Of a DNA stretch of 30,984 nt, positions 1 through 7,026 are shown piece after piece. A program made the position numbers and the translations under genes. The notes below the pieces were generated by a model. The model saw only the letters and a list, made by a program, of their open reading frames with translations, did not search any database and had not been told where the DNA came from. The stretch's first letter is position 1. Each line of letters starts with the position of its first letter. This DNA is from a virus, in IMG/VR virus record IMGVR_UViG_3300043409_000488, positions 1 to 30,984 of that record; one strand, given 5' to 3'.

Positions 1-16
1 CAAGGAGAATGCGATA

Positions 17-832
17 ATGACAACTCTTATAAACGCCTCCACCTCCGCTGGCCTCGTCCAGACGGCAGACACATCCGGCAACCTGTCCCTGCAATCCGGT
101 GGTACGACGATCCTTGCCCTGACCAGCACGGGTGCTGCTGTGACTGGGACGCTGAGTGCTTCTGGTGCAACAACGCTTTCTTCTACGCTAAGTTCAACTT
201 CATTCAGCCCTACTAGTGCCACCGTCCCCGCTAATGGTGTTTATCTACCCGCTGCAACAACTGTTGGCATTTCTACCAACTCAGTTCATTGCCTTGACAT
301 AGGCGTAAATGGTTCTGCAACACTTTACGCCGGGGCGGGTAGCACGGGTGCTTGGCAATGGCTGCTAGGAGATGTGGCTGCAAACGATATGTCTTTAGCT
401 GCATGGACAGGCGCGGCATTTGCCCATAGGATAAATATAACTAATGCCGGTGTTGTCCGGATGCAGAATTATGGCGCAGGTTCGGCCACATTTAGCGCAA
501 CGGGCGTGATTAGTTCTGTTTCAGACCAAACATGGAAAACTAAAGACGGTGCGCCATCCAACCCCAATGAGATGATAAACAAACTAGAGCCGGGGTACTG
601 GTTCTATAACGACGAGAAAAAAGACATATTTGGTTCAGATAGACAGTTAGGTTTTTACGCACAGAACGTCAACGCTGCCATCGGCCCAGAAGCAGCCCCC
701 ATACCGGAGGAAGGAAAACCGTGGGGTTACTACGACAGGTCAGTGTTGGCGGTGGTAGTGATGTCGTTGAAATCGGTAATTGCCAAGAACGAAGCACTTG
801 AAGCAAGACTCGCCGCACTGGAGGCAAAATAA
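17..832 (+). CDS. Tail fibre protein with C-terminal S74-type chaperone/autoprotease domain
   Basis: 271 aa. An AAGGAG ribosome site lies just upstream of the ATG. The N-terminal 160 residues are Thr/Ser/Ala/Gly-rich with short beta-like repeats, as in a trimeric fibre shaft. The C-terminus resembles an intramolecular chaperone of the peptidase S74 family: Ser169-Asp170 followed by Lys174 (the Ser-x4-Lys spacing of the self-cleavage dyad), then GFYAQNV at 212-218 (the usual GF.AQEV motif), and a final coiled coil EALEARLAALEAK. In this family the domain trimerises, guides fibre folding and cuts itself off. The stop overlaps the next start (TAATG). The fold is seen by motif only. The receptor-binding role is inferred. 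Confidence 0.85.
   Translation: MTTLINASTSAGLVQTADTSGNLSLQSGGTTILALTSTGAAVTGTLSASGATTLSSTLSSTSFSPTSATVPANGVYLPAATTVGISTNSVHCLDIGVNGSATLYAGAGSTGAWQWLLGDVAANDMSLAAWTGAAFAHRINITNAGVVRMQNYGAGSATFSATGVISSVSDQTWKTKDGAPSNPNEMINKLEPGYWFYNDEKKDIFGSDRQLGFYAQNVNAAIGPEAAPIPEEGKPWGYYDRSVLAVVVMSLKSVIAKNEALEARLAALEAK
791..830 (+). repeat. Direct repeat copy 1, coiled-coil tail of fibre 1
   Basis: A 40-base block at the 3' end of the first fibre gene. It recurs at 1621-1660 at the 3' end of the second fibre gene with one mismatch (C versus T at base 21). It encodes the heptad-like EALEARLAALEAK. The near-identity at DNA level suggests recent duplication or gene conversion between the two fibre genes. Confidence 0.9.
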
Positions 833-1662
833 TGGGAACCCTCGTACTCACCGGAGCCACATCAGGCTCTGCAACACTGACCCCCGTCGATGCAGTCACC
901 GCCACGATCACCCTGCCCAGTGCAACGGCAACGCTGGCAACGCTGGGGGCGCAGACGTTTGTAGGTAATCAGGCGATTACTGGCGCACTGAGTGTTTCTA
1001 CTACGCTTACTGTTACTGGTGTGTCTACTTTAAACGCCGCTGTTGGTTTCAACGCTGCTGCTGGTGCAAATATTATCAGCCACTCCAGCGGGTACGGTCT
1101 TCAGATCACTGCTGCCAGTGCGGTTAATCAACTGCGCCTGACTCGTACTGGTTCAGCAACGGCTGATTTCAGAAACTACGTCAGTGGTGATACTTGGAAC
1201 GTTGCAGACCTATCGGGTACGGGTGGTCTTATCTCGCTCCAATCAAATGGATTGCTTCTTATTTTATCTGCTTATAATTTCACAACTGGTTCTGCTGCAA
1301 ACGTATTTGTCCAGTCTGATGGAAGCATGGTTCGCTCAACCTCCAGCCTGAAATACAAAGAGAACCTGCGTTATGCTGATGATGGTGCATTGGATTCAGT
1401 TAAGTCGGCAATGCTTCAACTGCGAGGTTTCCGCTATCAATCTGTAGACAAGCAATTTGATGGCGATAGAGATTTCATTGGCTGGGGTGCGGAGCATCTG
1501 GATGCGCTTGGGTTGAAAGAACTTGTTCAGTATGACAAAGACGGTTCTCCAACAGGAGTTATGTATGACAGGGCCGTTGTCCCGCTCACGATGATTGTTA
1601 AGGAACTTTCAGCCAAGATCGAAGCACTTGAAGCAAGACTTGCCGCACTGGAGGCAAAATGA
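832..1662 (+). CDS. Second tail fibre protein with S74-type C-terminal domain
   Basis: 276 aa, start overlapping the stop of fibre 1. N-terminal beta-rich shaft (about 1-165). The block around residues 77-132 (GANIISHSSGYGL... to ADLSGTGG) recurs in the third fibre gene. The C-terminal chaperone-like part starts at STSSLKYKENLR: Ser171 and Lys176 have the dyad spacing, but the residue after the Ser is Ser, not the common Asp. A degenerate GWGAEHL (217-223) takes the place of GF.AQEV. It ends in the same coiled coil as fibre 1. Probably a co-expressed, mosaic fibre subunit. Whether it still self-cleaves cannot be told. Confidence 0.82.
   Translation: MGTLVLTGATSGSATLTPVDAVTATITLPSATATLATLGAQTFVGNQAITGALSVSTTLTVTGVSTLNAAVGFNAAAGANIISHSSGYGLQITAASAVNQLRLTRTGSATADFRNYVSGDTWNVADLSGTGGLISLQSNGLLLILSAYNFTTGSAANVFVQSDGSMVRSTSSLKYKENLRYADDGALDSVKSAMLQLRGFRYQSVDKQFDGDRDFIGWGAEHLDALGLKELVQYDKDGSPTGVMYDRAVVPLTMIVKELSAKIEALEARLAALEAK
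1061..1228 (+). repeat. Fibre shaft block, copy 1 (in fibre 2)
   Basis: About 168 bases encoding GANIISHSSGYGLQITAA... to ADLSGTGG. The homologous copy at 2260-2427 in the third fibre gene encodes nearly the same peptide but with many third-position changes. It is therefore an older duplication than the 40-base tail repeat. Confidence 0.85.
1621..1660 (+). repeat. Direct repeat copy 2, coiled-coil tail of fibre 2
   Basis: Second copy of the 40-base block at 791-830, one mismatch. It ends at the stop codon of fibre 2 and contains the start of the next small gene. Confidence 0.9.
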
Positions 1663-1793
1663 TCGAACTGAAACTTAAACTGGATGAAGTCAACAACATC
1701 CTCACCGCGCTGGGGCAGATGCCCTATGTCCAAGTCAAAGACCTGATTGCCAAGATTCAGGCGCAAGCACAACCGCAGGTAAAACCGGAGTAA
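1659..1793 (+). CDS. Small conserved phage protein (44 aa), function unknown
   Basis: 44 aa. ATG overlaps the TGA of fibre 2 (ATGA), which implies translational coupling. The sequence begins MIELKLKLDEVNNILTALGQ and continues to a Lys/Gln/Pro-rich tail. It reads as one or two amphipathic helices with a PYVQVKDLIAKIQAQ segment. Short proteins of this type (EVNxxLxAL...PYxxVxxLI.KI) often sit beside fibre genes in related phages. This is remembered family knowledge, not a search. Possible roles are fibre assembly or a helical plug. No function is established. Confidence 0.75.
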   Translation: MIELKLKLDEVNNILTALGQMPYVQVKDLIAKIQAQAQPQVKPE

Positions 1794-1796
1794 CCT

Positions 1797-3068
1797 ATGG
1801 CTTCTACGTACAGTACCAACCTCAGACTTGACTTGATCGGTACGGGAGATCAGTCAGGAACATGGGGTGCAACCACTAATGTCAACCTCGGCACTTTGCT
1901 GGAACAGGCTATTAGCGGATACGCAACCCAAGCCGTAGCTACTGGTACGGACACAACGATCACGATCCCTGATGGGACTACCGGCGTTGCGCGGAATATG
2001 TTCCTTGAACTGACGGGTACTGGTGGTGCTTCTACCAACCTTATCGTTCCAGCCAACAAGAAGCTGTATCTGGTCTACAACAACACAGCCGGTCAGGTCA
2101 CGGTCAAGGTATCAGGTCAGACAGGTGTATCTGTTCCCGCTGCGGCCAAGATATTCTTGGTGAGTAACGGCACCGACATCGTGAATGCGCTGAGTTACTT
2201 CGCCGCGCTTTCGGTTGGGACACTTGCTGCGTCTGGTGCGATTACAGGCAATGCCCCGGCTGGTGCAAACATTATTAGTCATTCCAGTGGTTATGGGTTG
2301 CAGGTAACGGCGGCTGATGCAGTCAATCAATTCAGGCTGACTCGCACGGGTTCCTCGACGGCAGACTTCAGGAACTACGTTAGCGGAAATAGCTGGGTTG
2401 TTGCAGACCTGTCTGGTACGGGCGGAAGTATGAGTTTGACCAACGCTGGGGTGCTTTCGCTTTCTTCTGCACTCCCTGTAGCATCTGGAGGCACAGGGGC
2501 AACATCAGTAACAGCCTATGCAGTTGTCACAGGAAACAGTGGCGGGACAGGGTTCAGTTCTGTTGCCCCCAGCACAAACGGAAACGTCCTGACTTCCAAT
2601 GGAACTGCTTGGACTTCATCTGCCCTTGCCGTGCCTTCTGCCGCTTCAACTGCCGTTACCAAAACCGGAACCAGCACCACAACCTATGTGACTCCGGGTG
2701 GTCTATATGGTGCGTTGGGTATGTCGCAGGTTTATACAACGGGTCAAACAACTCTTAGTACTTACAGTGGGGTTGGTGGCGCAACTAGCTATACGCATGG
2801 CTTTGGTCATGTTCCGGTTATGACTCAAGCAATGCTGGTGTGCCTTTCAACCGATTTGGGTTATTCGTCAGGTGATGAAGTAGCAATATACCCAATGGCT
2901 AACGATTCCACGGGCGGCGGTATAAACATAAAAGTAACCACAACTACAGTGGTTATATTGCCAACCAATAATGCAATACCACTTACACTTATGCCAGCAA
3001 CTGGAACTGGGAACCGCGCCAGTATTGACCCCACTAAATGGGGCATTTACGTAAATGTCTTTGGCTAA
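1797..3068 (+). CDS. Third tail fibre / receptor-binding protein
   Basis: 423 aa. GGAG lies 6 bases before the ATG. The N-terminal domain (about 1-140: TNLRLDLIGTGDQSGTWGAT, then NLGTLLEQAISGY) is the conserved virion-attachment type seen in many phage fibres. The middle repeats the shaft block of fibre 2 (residues about 155-210). LPVASGGTGAT and GNSGGTGF (about 225-250) are collar-type glycine motifs. The C-terminus (about 305-423, ending WGIYVNVFG) is a distinct beta-rich tip with no S74 motif and is the probable receptor-contact region. It probably anchors the fibre complex. The roles of tip and anchor are inferred. Confidence 0.82.
   Translation: MASTYSTNLRLDLIGTGDQSGTWGATTNVNLGTLLEQAISGYATQAVATGTDTTITIPDGTTGVARNMFLELTGTGGASTNLIVPANKKLYLVYNNTAGQVTVKVSGQTGVSVPAAAKIFLVSNGTDIVNALSYFAALSVGTLAASGAITGNAPAGANIISHSSGYGLQVTAADAVNQFRLTRTGSSTADFRNYVSGNSWVVADLSGTGGSMSLTNAGVLSLSSALPVASGGTGATSVTAYAVVTGNSGGTGFSSVAPSTNGNVLTSNGTAWTSSALAVPSAASTAVTKTGTSTTTYVTPGGLYGALGMSQVYTTGQTTLSTYSGVGGATSYTHGFGHVPVMTQAMLVCLSTDLGYSSGDEVAIYPMANDSTGGGINIKVTTTTVVILPTNNAIPLTLMPATGTGNRASIDPTKWGIYVNVFG
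2260..2427 (+). repeat. Fibre shaft block, copy 2 (in fibre 3)
   Basis: Homologue of 1061-1228. The peptide matches closely (GANIISHSSGYGLQVTAA... ADLSGTGG) while synonymous sites differ. It shows module sharing between neighbouring fibre genes. Confidence 0.85.
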
Positions 3069-3081
3069 GAAAGAATAAGAA

Positions 3082-3303
3082 ATGGAAACCCAATCTTTTA
3101 TCAATGCGGGAATTGCACTGGCCGGATTCATGGGCGGTTGGATTCTGAATAGGATTATGAAATCTCTGGATAAGTTGGACGATGACGTAAAGCAAATGCC
3201 TGACAAGTACATCCGCAAGGACGATTACCACCGTGACGTTGGTGAGATCAAGGCGATGCTGAAAGGCATCTACGACAAGTTGGACAACAAGGCTGACAAA
3301 TAG
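3082..3303 (+). CDS. Small membrane-anchored protein, lysis cassette
   Basis: 73 aa. One N-terminal hydrophobic segment (about 7-25, AGIALAGFMGGWIL) is followed by a charged, helical, Lys/Asp-rich tail (KSLDKLDDDVKQMPDKYIRKD). The layout fits a bitopic membrane protein with a cytoplasmic or periplasmic coiled coil. It lies directly before a holin-like gene and an endolysin, so a role in lysis (holin partner or spanin-like) is likely. The ribosome site is weak (AAGAAAG...). No lipobox or other diagnostic motif is seen. Confidence 0.7.
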   Translation: METQSFINAGIALAGFMGGWILNRIMKSLDKLDDDVKQMPDKYIRKDDYHRDVGEIKAMLKGIYDKLDNKADK

Positions 3304-3316
3304 GAGGTAATTTATA

Positions 3317-3547
3317 ATGTATTCAATCAAAGATATGTTGCAGAGCAAGTCGATGTGGTTCTCCGGTGGCGTAACGGCACTGGGGGTTGTGGGCTGGATC
3401 AGCGATAACAGCGGTGTCATTCTTGCAATTGCTCCGCAACTGGGGCCTCTGCTCACAATCATTGGCGCGGTAGGGGTTGTCTTGCGGGTGCTGACCGAAA
3501 AGTCAACGGCGTGGAAAGCCCCAGTCGAAGATCGTGAAGTTAAGTAA
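3317..3547 (+). CDS. Putative holin
   Basis: 76 aa, preceded by a strong AGGAGGT site. Two hydrophobic stretches (about 14-28 GGVTALGVVGWI and 34-58 GVILAIAPQLGPLLTIIGAVGVVL) are separated by a short polar turn (SDNSG), with a charged C-terminus (EDREVK). Two short membrane segments, small size and a position immediately upstream of, and overlapping, the endolysin are typical of phage holins, which form the membrane lesions that time lysis. Assigned by layout and context. Holins share little sequence. Confidence 0.72.
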   Translation: MYSIKDMLQSKSMWFSGGVTALGVVGWISDNSGVILAIAPQLGPLLTIIGAVGVVLRVLTEKSTAWKAPVEDREVK

Positions 3548-3959
3548 GCATTTCACACTTGCGGAACTGACGCATACCAACCACCGTACTCTGGATAACA
3601 CCCCGGATGCGGTGGCTTTAGCCAATTTAAACAGGCTGGCGTTGTTTCTGGAGGAGGTGAAAGCGGTGCTAGGGGGTAAGCCCATCATGATCAACTCGGC
3701 TTATCGCTCTAAAGCGGTGAATGATGCCGTAGGATCGAAGGATACTTCTCAGCACCGGATTGGTTGTGCGGCTGACTTCCGGGTGCCGGGGATGACTCCA
3801 AGGCAAGTTGTTGAGGCGTGTATTGCGTCTAAACTAGGCTACGACCAGATCATTCTGGAGTTTGATTCTTGGACACATATAAGTATCCCTAATACAGAAG
3901 CCAAGCCGAGAGGCTCTAAGCTGATCATTGATAAAGCCGGTTTTAGACCTTTTAAGTAG
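3534..3959 (+). CDS. Endolysin: M15 family (VanY/D-Ala-D-Ala carboxypeptidase-like) peptidase
   Basis: 141 aa, GTG start overlapping the holin gene by 14 bases. The motifs of zinc peptidases of the M15 type are visible: SAYRS (55-59), SQHRIGCAADFRV (72-84) with zinc ligands His74 and Asp81, and a C-terminal WTHIS with His115. Glu109 or Asp111 lies just upstream as the likely catalytic acid. These enzymes cut peptide bonds in cell-wall peptidoglycan. The length is that of a single catalytic domain with no wall-binding domain and no signal peptide, so release depends on the holin. Confidence 0.9.
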   Translation: MKLSKHFTLAELTHTNHRTLDNTPDAVALANLNRLALFLEEVKAVLGGKPIMINSAYRSKAVNDAVGSKDTSQHRIGCAADFRVPGMTPRQVVEACIASKLGYDQIILEFDSWTHISIPNTEAKPRGSKLIIDKAGFRPFK

Positions 3960-3965
3960 GTAACC

Positions 3966-6101
3966 ATGCTCCAGAAACTCCAATACAGACCGGGAATCAA
4001 CAGGGAAGGAACCAACTACTCAAACGAGGGTGGCTTCTTTCAATGCGACAAAGTTCGCTTTCGCTCTGGGTATCCGGAGAAGCTGGGCGGCTGGACGAGT
4101 ATTTCCAATCCCACTGTTTACACCTACAACGGTGTGGCTAGGACGATGTGGAACTGGATTGCGCTGGATGGGAGTAATTTAAATGGCCTAGGCACCAACC
4201 AGAAGCTGTACGTTGAGAACGGTGGCAGCTACTACGACGTTACCCCGCTGGCTACGGCCTCTGCTACAAGTCTTGGTGCAAACCCCATTACAACTGTTTC
4301 GGGCAGCAAGTCCGTCACAATCGCCGCTTCTGGGCATGGAATCACTTCCGGAACTTACGTAACTTTTGCCGGGGCTACAGCAGTAGGTGGACTGACCATT
4401 GTAGGTGCTTTTGAAATCATTACCGTGCCAGATGGCAATACTTACACCATCATCAGCCCTACAGCAGCTTCGTCTTCCGCTACGGGCGGTGGTTCAGGAG
4501 TAACGGCTCACTACCAGATCAATGCTGGTAACGCTGTTTACACGCAAGGTGTGGGCTGGGGTGCTGGTACTTGGGGGCGTGGAACTTGGGGTTCTGGAAC
4601 TACCGTAGGGATAGGTCAACAACTTCGCCTATGGTCTTTGGACAATTTCGGTCAGGATATGCTTGCTGCGCCGCGCAATGGTGTCATTTACTACTGGGTA
4701 AAAGATACTTCAACTTACGCTCCATGTGTGACCCTGAAAAGCCTAGCTTCGTCTGCTGGATATTCTTCAGGTACTTTCGTCCCAACCCAGACCCTGCAAG
4801 TCTTTGTTTCCCCGTTGCAGCGGTTTGTCATGGCGATGGGTTCTAACCCGTATGATCCGGCTGAGTCTGGAAGCCCAACGACCTTTGACCCAATGCTGGT
4901 ACGCTGGTCTGACCAAGAAAACCCCTACGATTGGGTGCCTACCGCATCGAACCAATCAGGAGAACTAAGGCTTTCCAACGGCTCGACGATTGTCACTGCC
5001 CTGCACGGACGGCAAGAAAACCTGATCTTTACCGATACTGCGCTATTTGTTTGCCAATATCTTGGGCCACCCTACGTCTGGGGGTTCAATCTGATCGAAG
5101 GCAATCTGTCCATCATGTCTCCTCATTCGGCTATTACGGTGAATAACGTGACCTACTGGATGGGGATGGATAAGTTCTACGCCTACTCTGGTACGGTGGC
5201 TACGCTGCCCTGTACGCTGCGCCAGTACGTCTTTGGGAACCTCAACCAGTCTCAGGCTTACCAAGTCACAGTAGGGTCTAATGAGGCGTTTAACGAGGTC
5301 TGGTGGCACTATCCGTCCTATGGAAGCGATGTCAACGACAGCTACATCATCTATAACTATCTGGAGAAAATCTGGTATTACGGCTCCATGAACCGGACGG
5401 CATGGTTGGATAGTGCTTTGCGTCCCTTCCCGATGGCAGCTTTCAGTGTACAAAACAGCTACTTAAACGAGACCCTGACAGCTACGGATACGGGCATTTC
5501 TTTGATAGATACCTTCTCCTATCCAGCTTCTGGGACTTTCCAGATTGACTCGGAGATCATTACTTACACCGCCAACTCAGGAAATACCCTGTCTGGATGC
5601 ATTCGTGGGGCTATGGGAACAACTGCGGCTACCCATACCCAGTTCACCCCGGCACCTTTCTATGTGCCAAATCAGGTCATGTTCCATGAAAACGGGGTAG
5701 ATGACGGCTCCAGACCTGTAGCAGTAGCCATAGAAGCCTACATCAGTTCCTCGGACTTCGATATTGGGGATGGGGATCACTTCGCCTTTGTCTGGAGAAT
5801 GCTGCCTGATGTGACGTTTAACGGCTCTACGGTTAACTCCCCACAAGTCTTTATGCAGCTAGTCCCGCGCCAGAACTCAGGATCAGCCTATAACACCACG
5901 ACTCCGGAAACGGTCATCAGTGCCAACAACTTTGATGTGGCTACGGGGTCTAGGTATTACACGATTGAGACCTATACCGGACAGGTTTACACAAGACTTC
6001 GGGGGCGGCAGATGGCGTTTAAAATCTCCTCAACTGCGCTGGGAGTAAACTGGCAGCTTGGCGTACCACGAATTGACATCCGGGCTGATGGTCGCAGATG
6101 A
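3966..6101 (+). CDS. P22 gp10-like hub / packaged-DNA stabilisation protein
   Basis: 711 aa. The start region (YRPGINREGTNYSNEGGFF, then CDKVRFRSG.PEKLGGW, about 7-45) is the signature of the phage stabilisation (P22 gp10-type) family, which forms part of the tail hub that closes the portal. Two probable inserted beta-domains are visible. One at about 95-175 has GHGITSGTYVTFAGA and PDGNTYTI. The other, at about 500-560, has FQIDSEIITYT and LSGCIRGAMGTTAATHT. A Trp/Gly-rich stretch at about 193-212 precedes the main domain (QLRLWSLDNFGQDMLA). It is longer than P22 gp10 (about 470 aa), which fits with the insertions. Family call by motif, role inferred. Confidence 0.65.
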   Translation: MLQKLQYRPGINREGTNYSNEGGFFQCDKVRFRSGYPEKLGGWTSISNPTVYTYNGVARTMWNWIALDGSNLNGLGTNQKLYVENGGSYYDVTPLATASATSLGANPITTVSGSKSVTIAASGHGITSGTYVTFAGATAVGGLTIVGAFEIITVPDGNTYTIISPTAASSSATGGGSGVTAHYQINAGNAVYTQGVGWGAGTWGRGTWGSGTTVGIGQQLRLWSLDNFGQDMLAAPRNGVIYYWVKDTSTYAPCVTLKSLASSAGYSSGTFVPTQTLQVFVSPLQRFVMAMGSNPYDPAESGSPTTFDPMLVRWSDQENPYDWVPTASNQSGELRLSNGSTIVTALHGRQENLIFTDTALFVCQYLGPPYVWGFNLIEGNLSIMSPHSAITVNNVTYWMGMDKFYAYSGTVATLPCTLRQYVFGNLNQSQAYQVTVGSNEAFNEVWWHYPSYGSDVNDSYIIYNYLEKIWYYGSMNRTAWLDSALRPFPMAAFSVQNSYLNETLTATDTGISLIDTFSYPASGTFQIDSEIITYTANSGNTLSGCIRGAMGTTAATHTQFTPAPFYVPNQVMFHENGVDDGSRPVAVAIEAYISSSDFDIGDGDHFAFVWRMLPDVTFNGSTVNSPQVFMQLVPRQNSGSAYNTTTPETVISANNFDVATGSRYYTIETYTGQVYTRLRGRQMAFKISSTALGVNWQLGVPRIDIRADGRR

Positions 6102-6113
6102 GTACTTACTAAC

Positions 6114-7001
6114 ATGGCTATCCCGGCAAACTCGTTACTTCCGCCAAAATCACCTAACCTGCTGGTTAGTCCTGATGTCTATGACAAGCGGTATCAGGAG
6201 CAGTTCAACAACGCCCTGCGGATTTACTTCAACCAGCTAGACAATACCCTCCAGAGCATCCTTGGGACTACGCCGGGAGGTGCTTTTATCCGTTTCCCGT
6301 ATGGGGCTTTTGAAGATACAACTGTCCAGACTGCTCCCGTAAACACCGCCCAAGTGATGCGTTTTAATTCTACAACCTATAGCAATGGTATAAGTTTAGG
6401 CTCCCACACGGCTGTTTTTACTGGAACAATTGACGATGGAACACCCCCCGGAGCAGGAACAGTTTTAACTGTCTCTGCCGTGACTTCTGGGACTATTTAC
6501 TTGGGCATGACCCTGACTGGAGGAGCCATCACAGCGGGAACCAAGGTGGTTTCCCAGACCTCTGGAACGGCTGGTGGGGTGGGGGCATACGTTGTCAGCA
6601 TATCGCAAGAAAGGACTAGCCTGACCATTACTGGAACCGTACAGTCTGAGATTGTTGTTAGCCAACCCGGAATCTACAACCTGCAATGGTCTGGTCAGTT
6701 TGTGAACTTAGGCGCACAAATACACGAAGTCAGCGTCTGGCTGCGTACAAACGGAACGGATGTTGTAGGGTCTGCTGGACAAGTTTCTATCAATGCCAAA
6801 CACGGTGCTTTTAACGGCGGGGCTATCGTTTCTTGGAACTATTTGGTATCCCTGAACGCCAACGAATATGTGGAACTGTGGTACTCCACCCCTGATGTGG
6901 ATGCCTACCTGACTTCTTACGTTGCTGGAACCAGCCCAACCCGTCCGGCAACGGCTTCTGTCATAGCTACCATGACCTTTGTATCCGCTTTAACAGCGTG
7001 A
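6114..7001 (+). CDS. Virion decoration/tail protein with C1q-like jelly-roll C-terminus
   Basis: 295 aa. The N-terminus (about 1-60) contains a helical segment YDKRYQEQFNNALRIYFNQL that probably attaches to the virion. The middle (about 100-185) is a small Gly/Thr repeat domain (VLTVSAVTSGTIYLGMTL). The C-terminal 110 residues (PGIYNLQWSGQFVN, VSVWLRTNG, LNANEYVELWYST) match the strand pattern of C1q/TNF-like trimeric heads found on phage structural proteins. No strong ribosome site is seen. Translation may be coupled to the upstream gene 12 bases away. Exact location on the virion is unknown. Confidence 0.7.
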   Translation: MAIPANSLLPPKSPNLLVSPDVYDKRYQEQFNNALRIYFNQLDNTLQSILGTTPGGAFIRFPYGAFEDTTVQTAPVNTAQVMRFNSTTYSNGISLGSHTAVFTGTIDDGTPPGAGTVLTVSAVTSGTIYLGMTLTGGAITAGTKVVSQTSGTAGGVGAYVVSISQERTSLTITGTVQSEIVVSQPGIYNLQWSGQFVNLGAQIHEVSVWLRTNGTDVVGSAGQVSINAKHGAFNGGAIVSWNYLVSLNANEYVELWYSTPDVDAYLTSYVAGTSPTRPATASVIATMTFVSALTA

Positions 7002-7026
7002 TAATATTGAAAAAAGCGAGGTAAAT

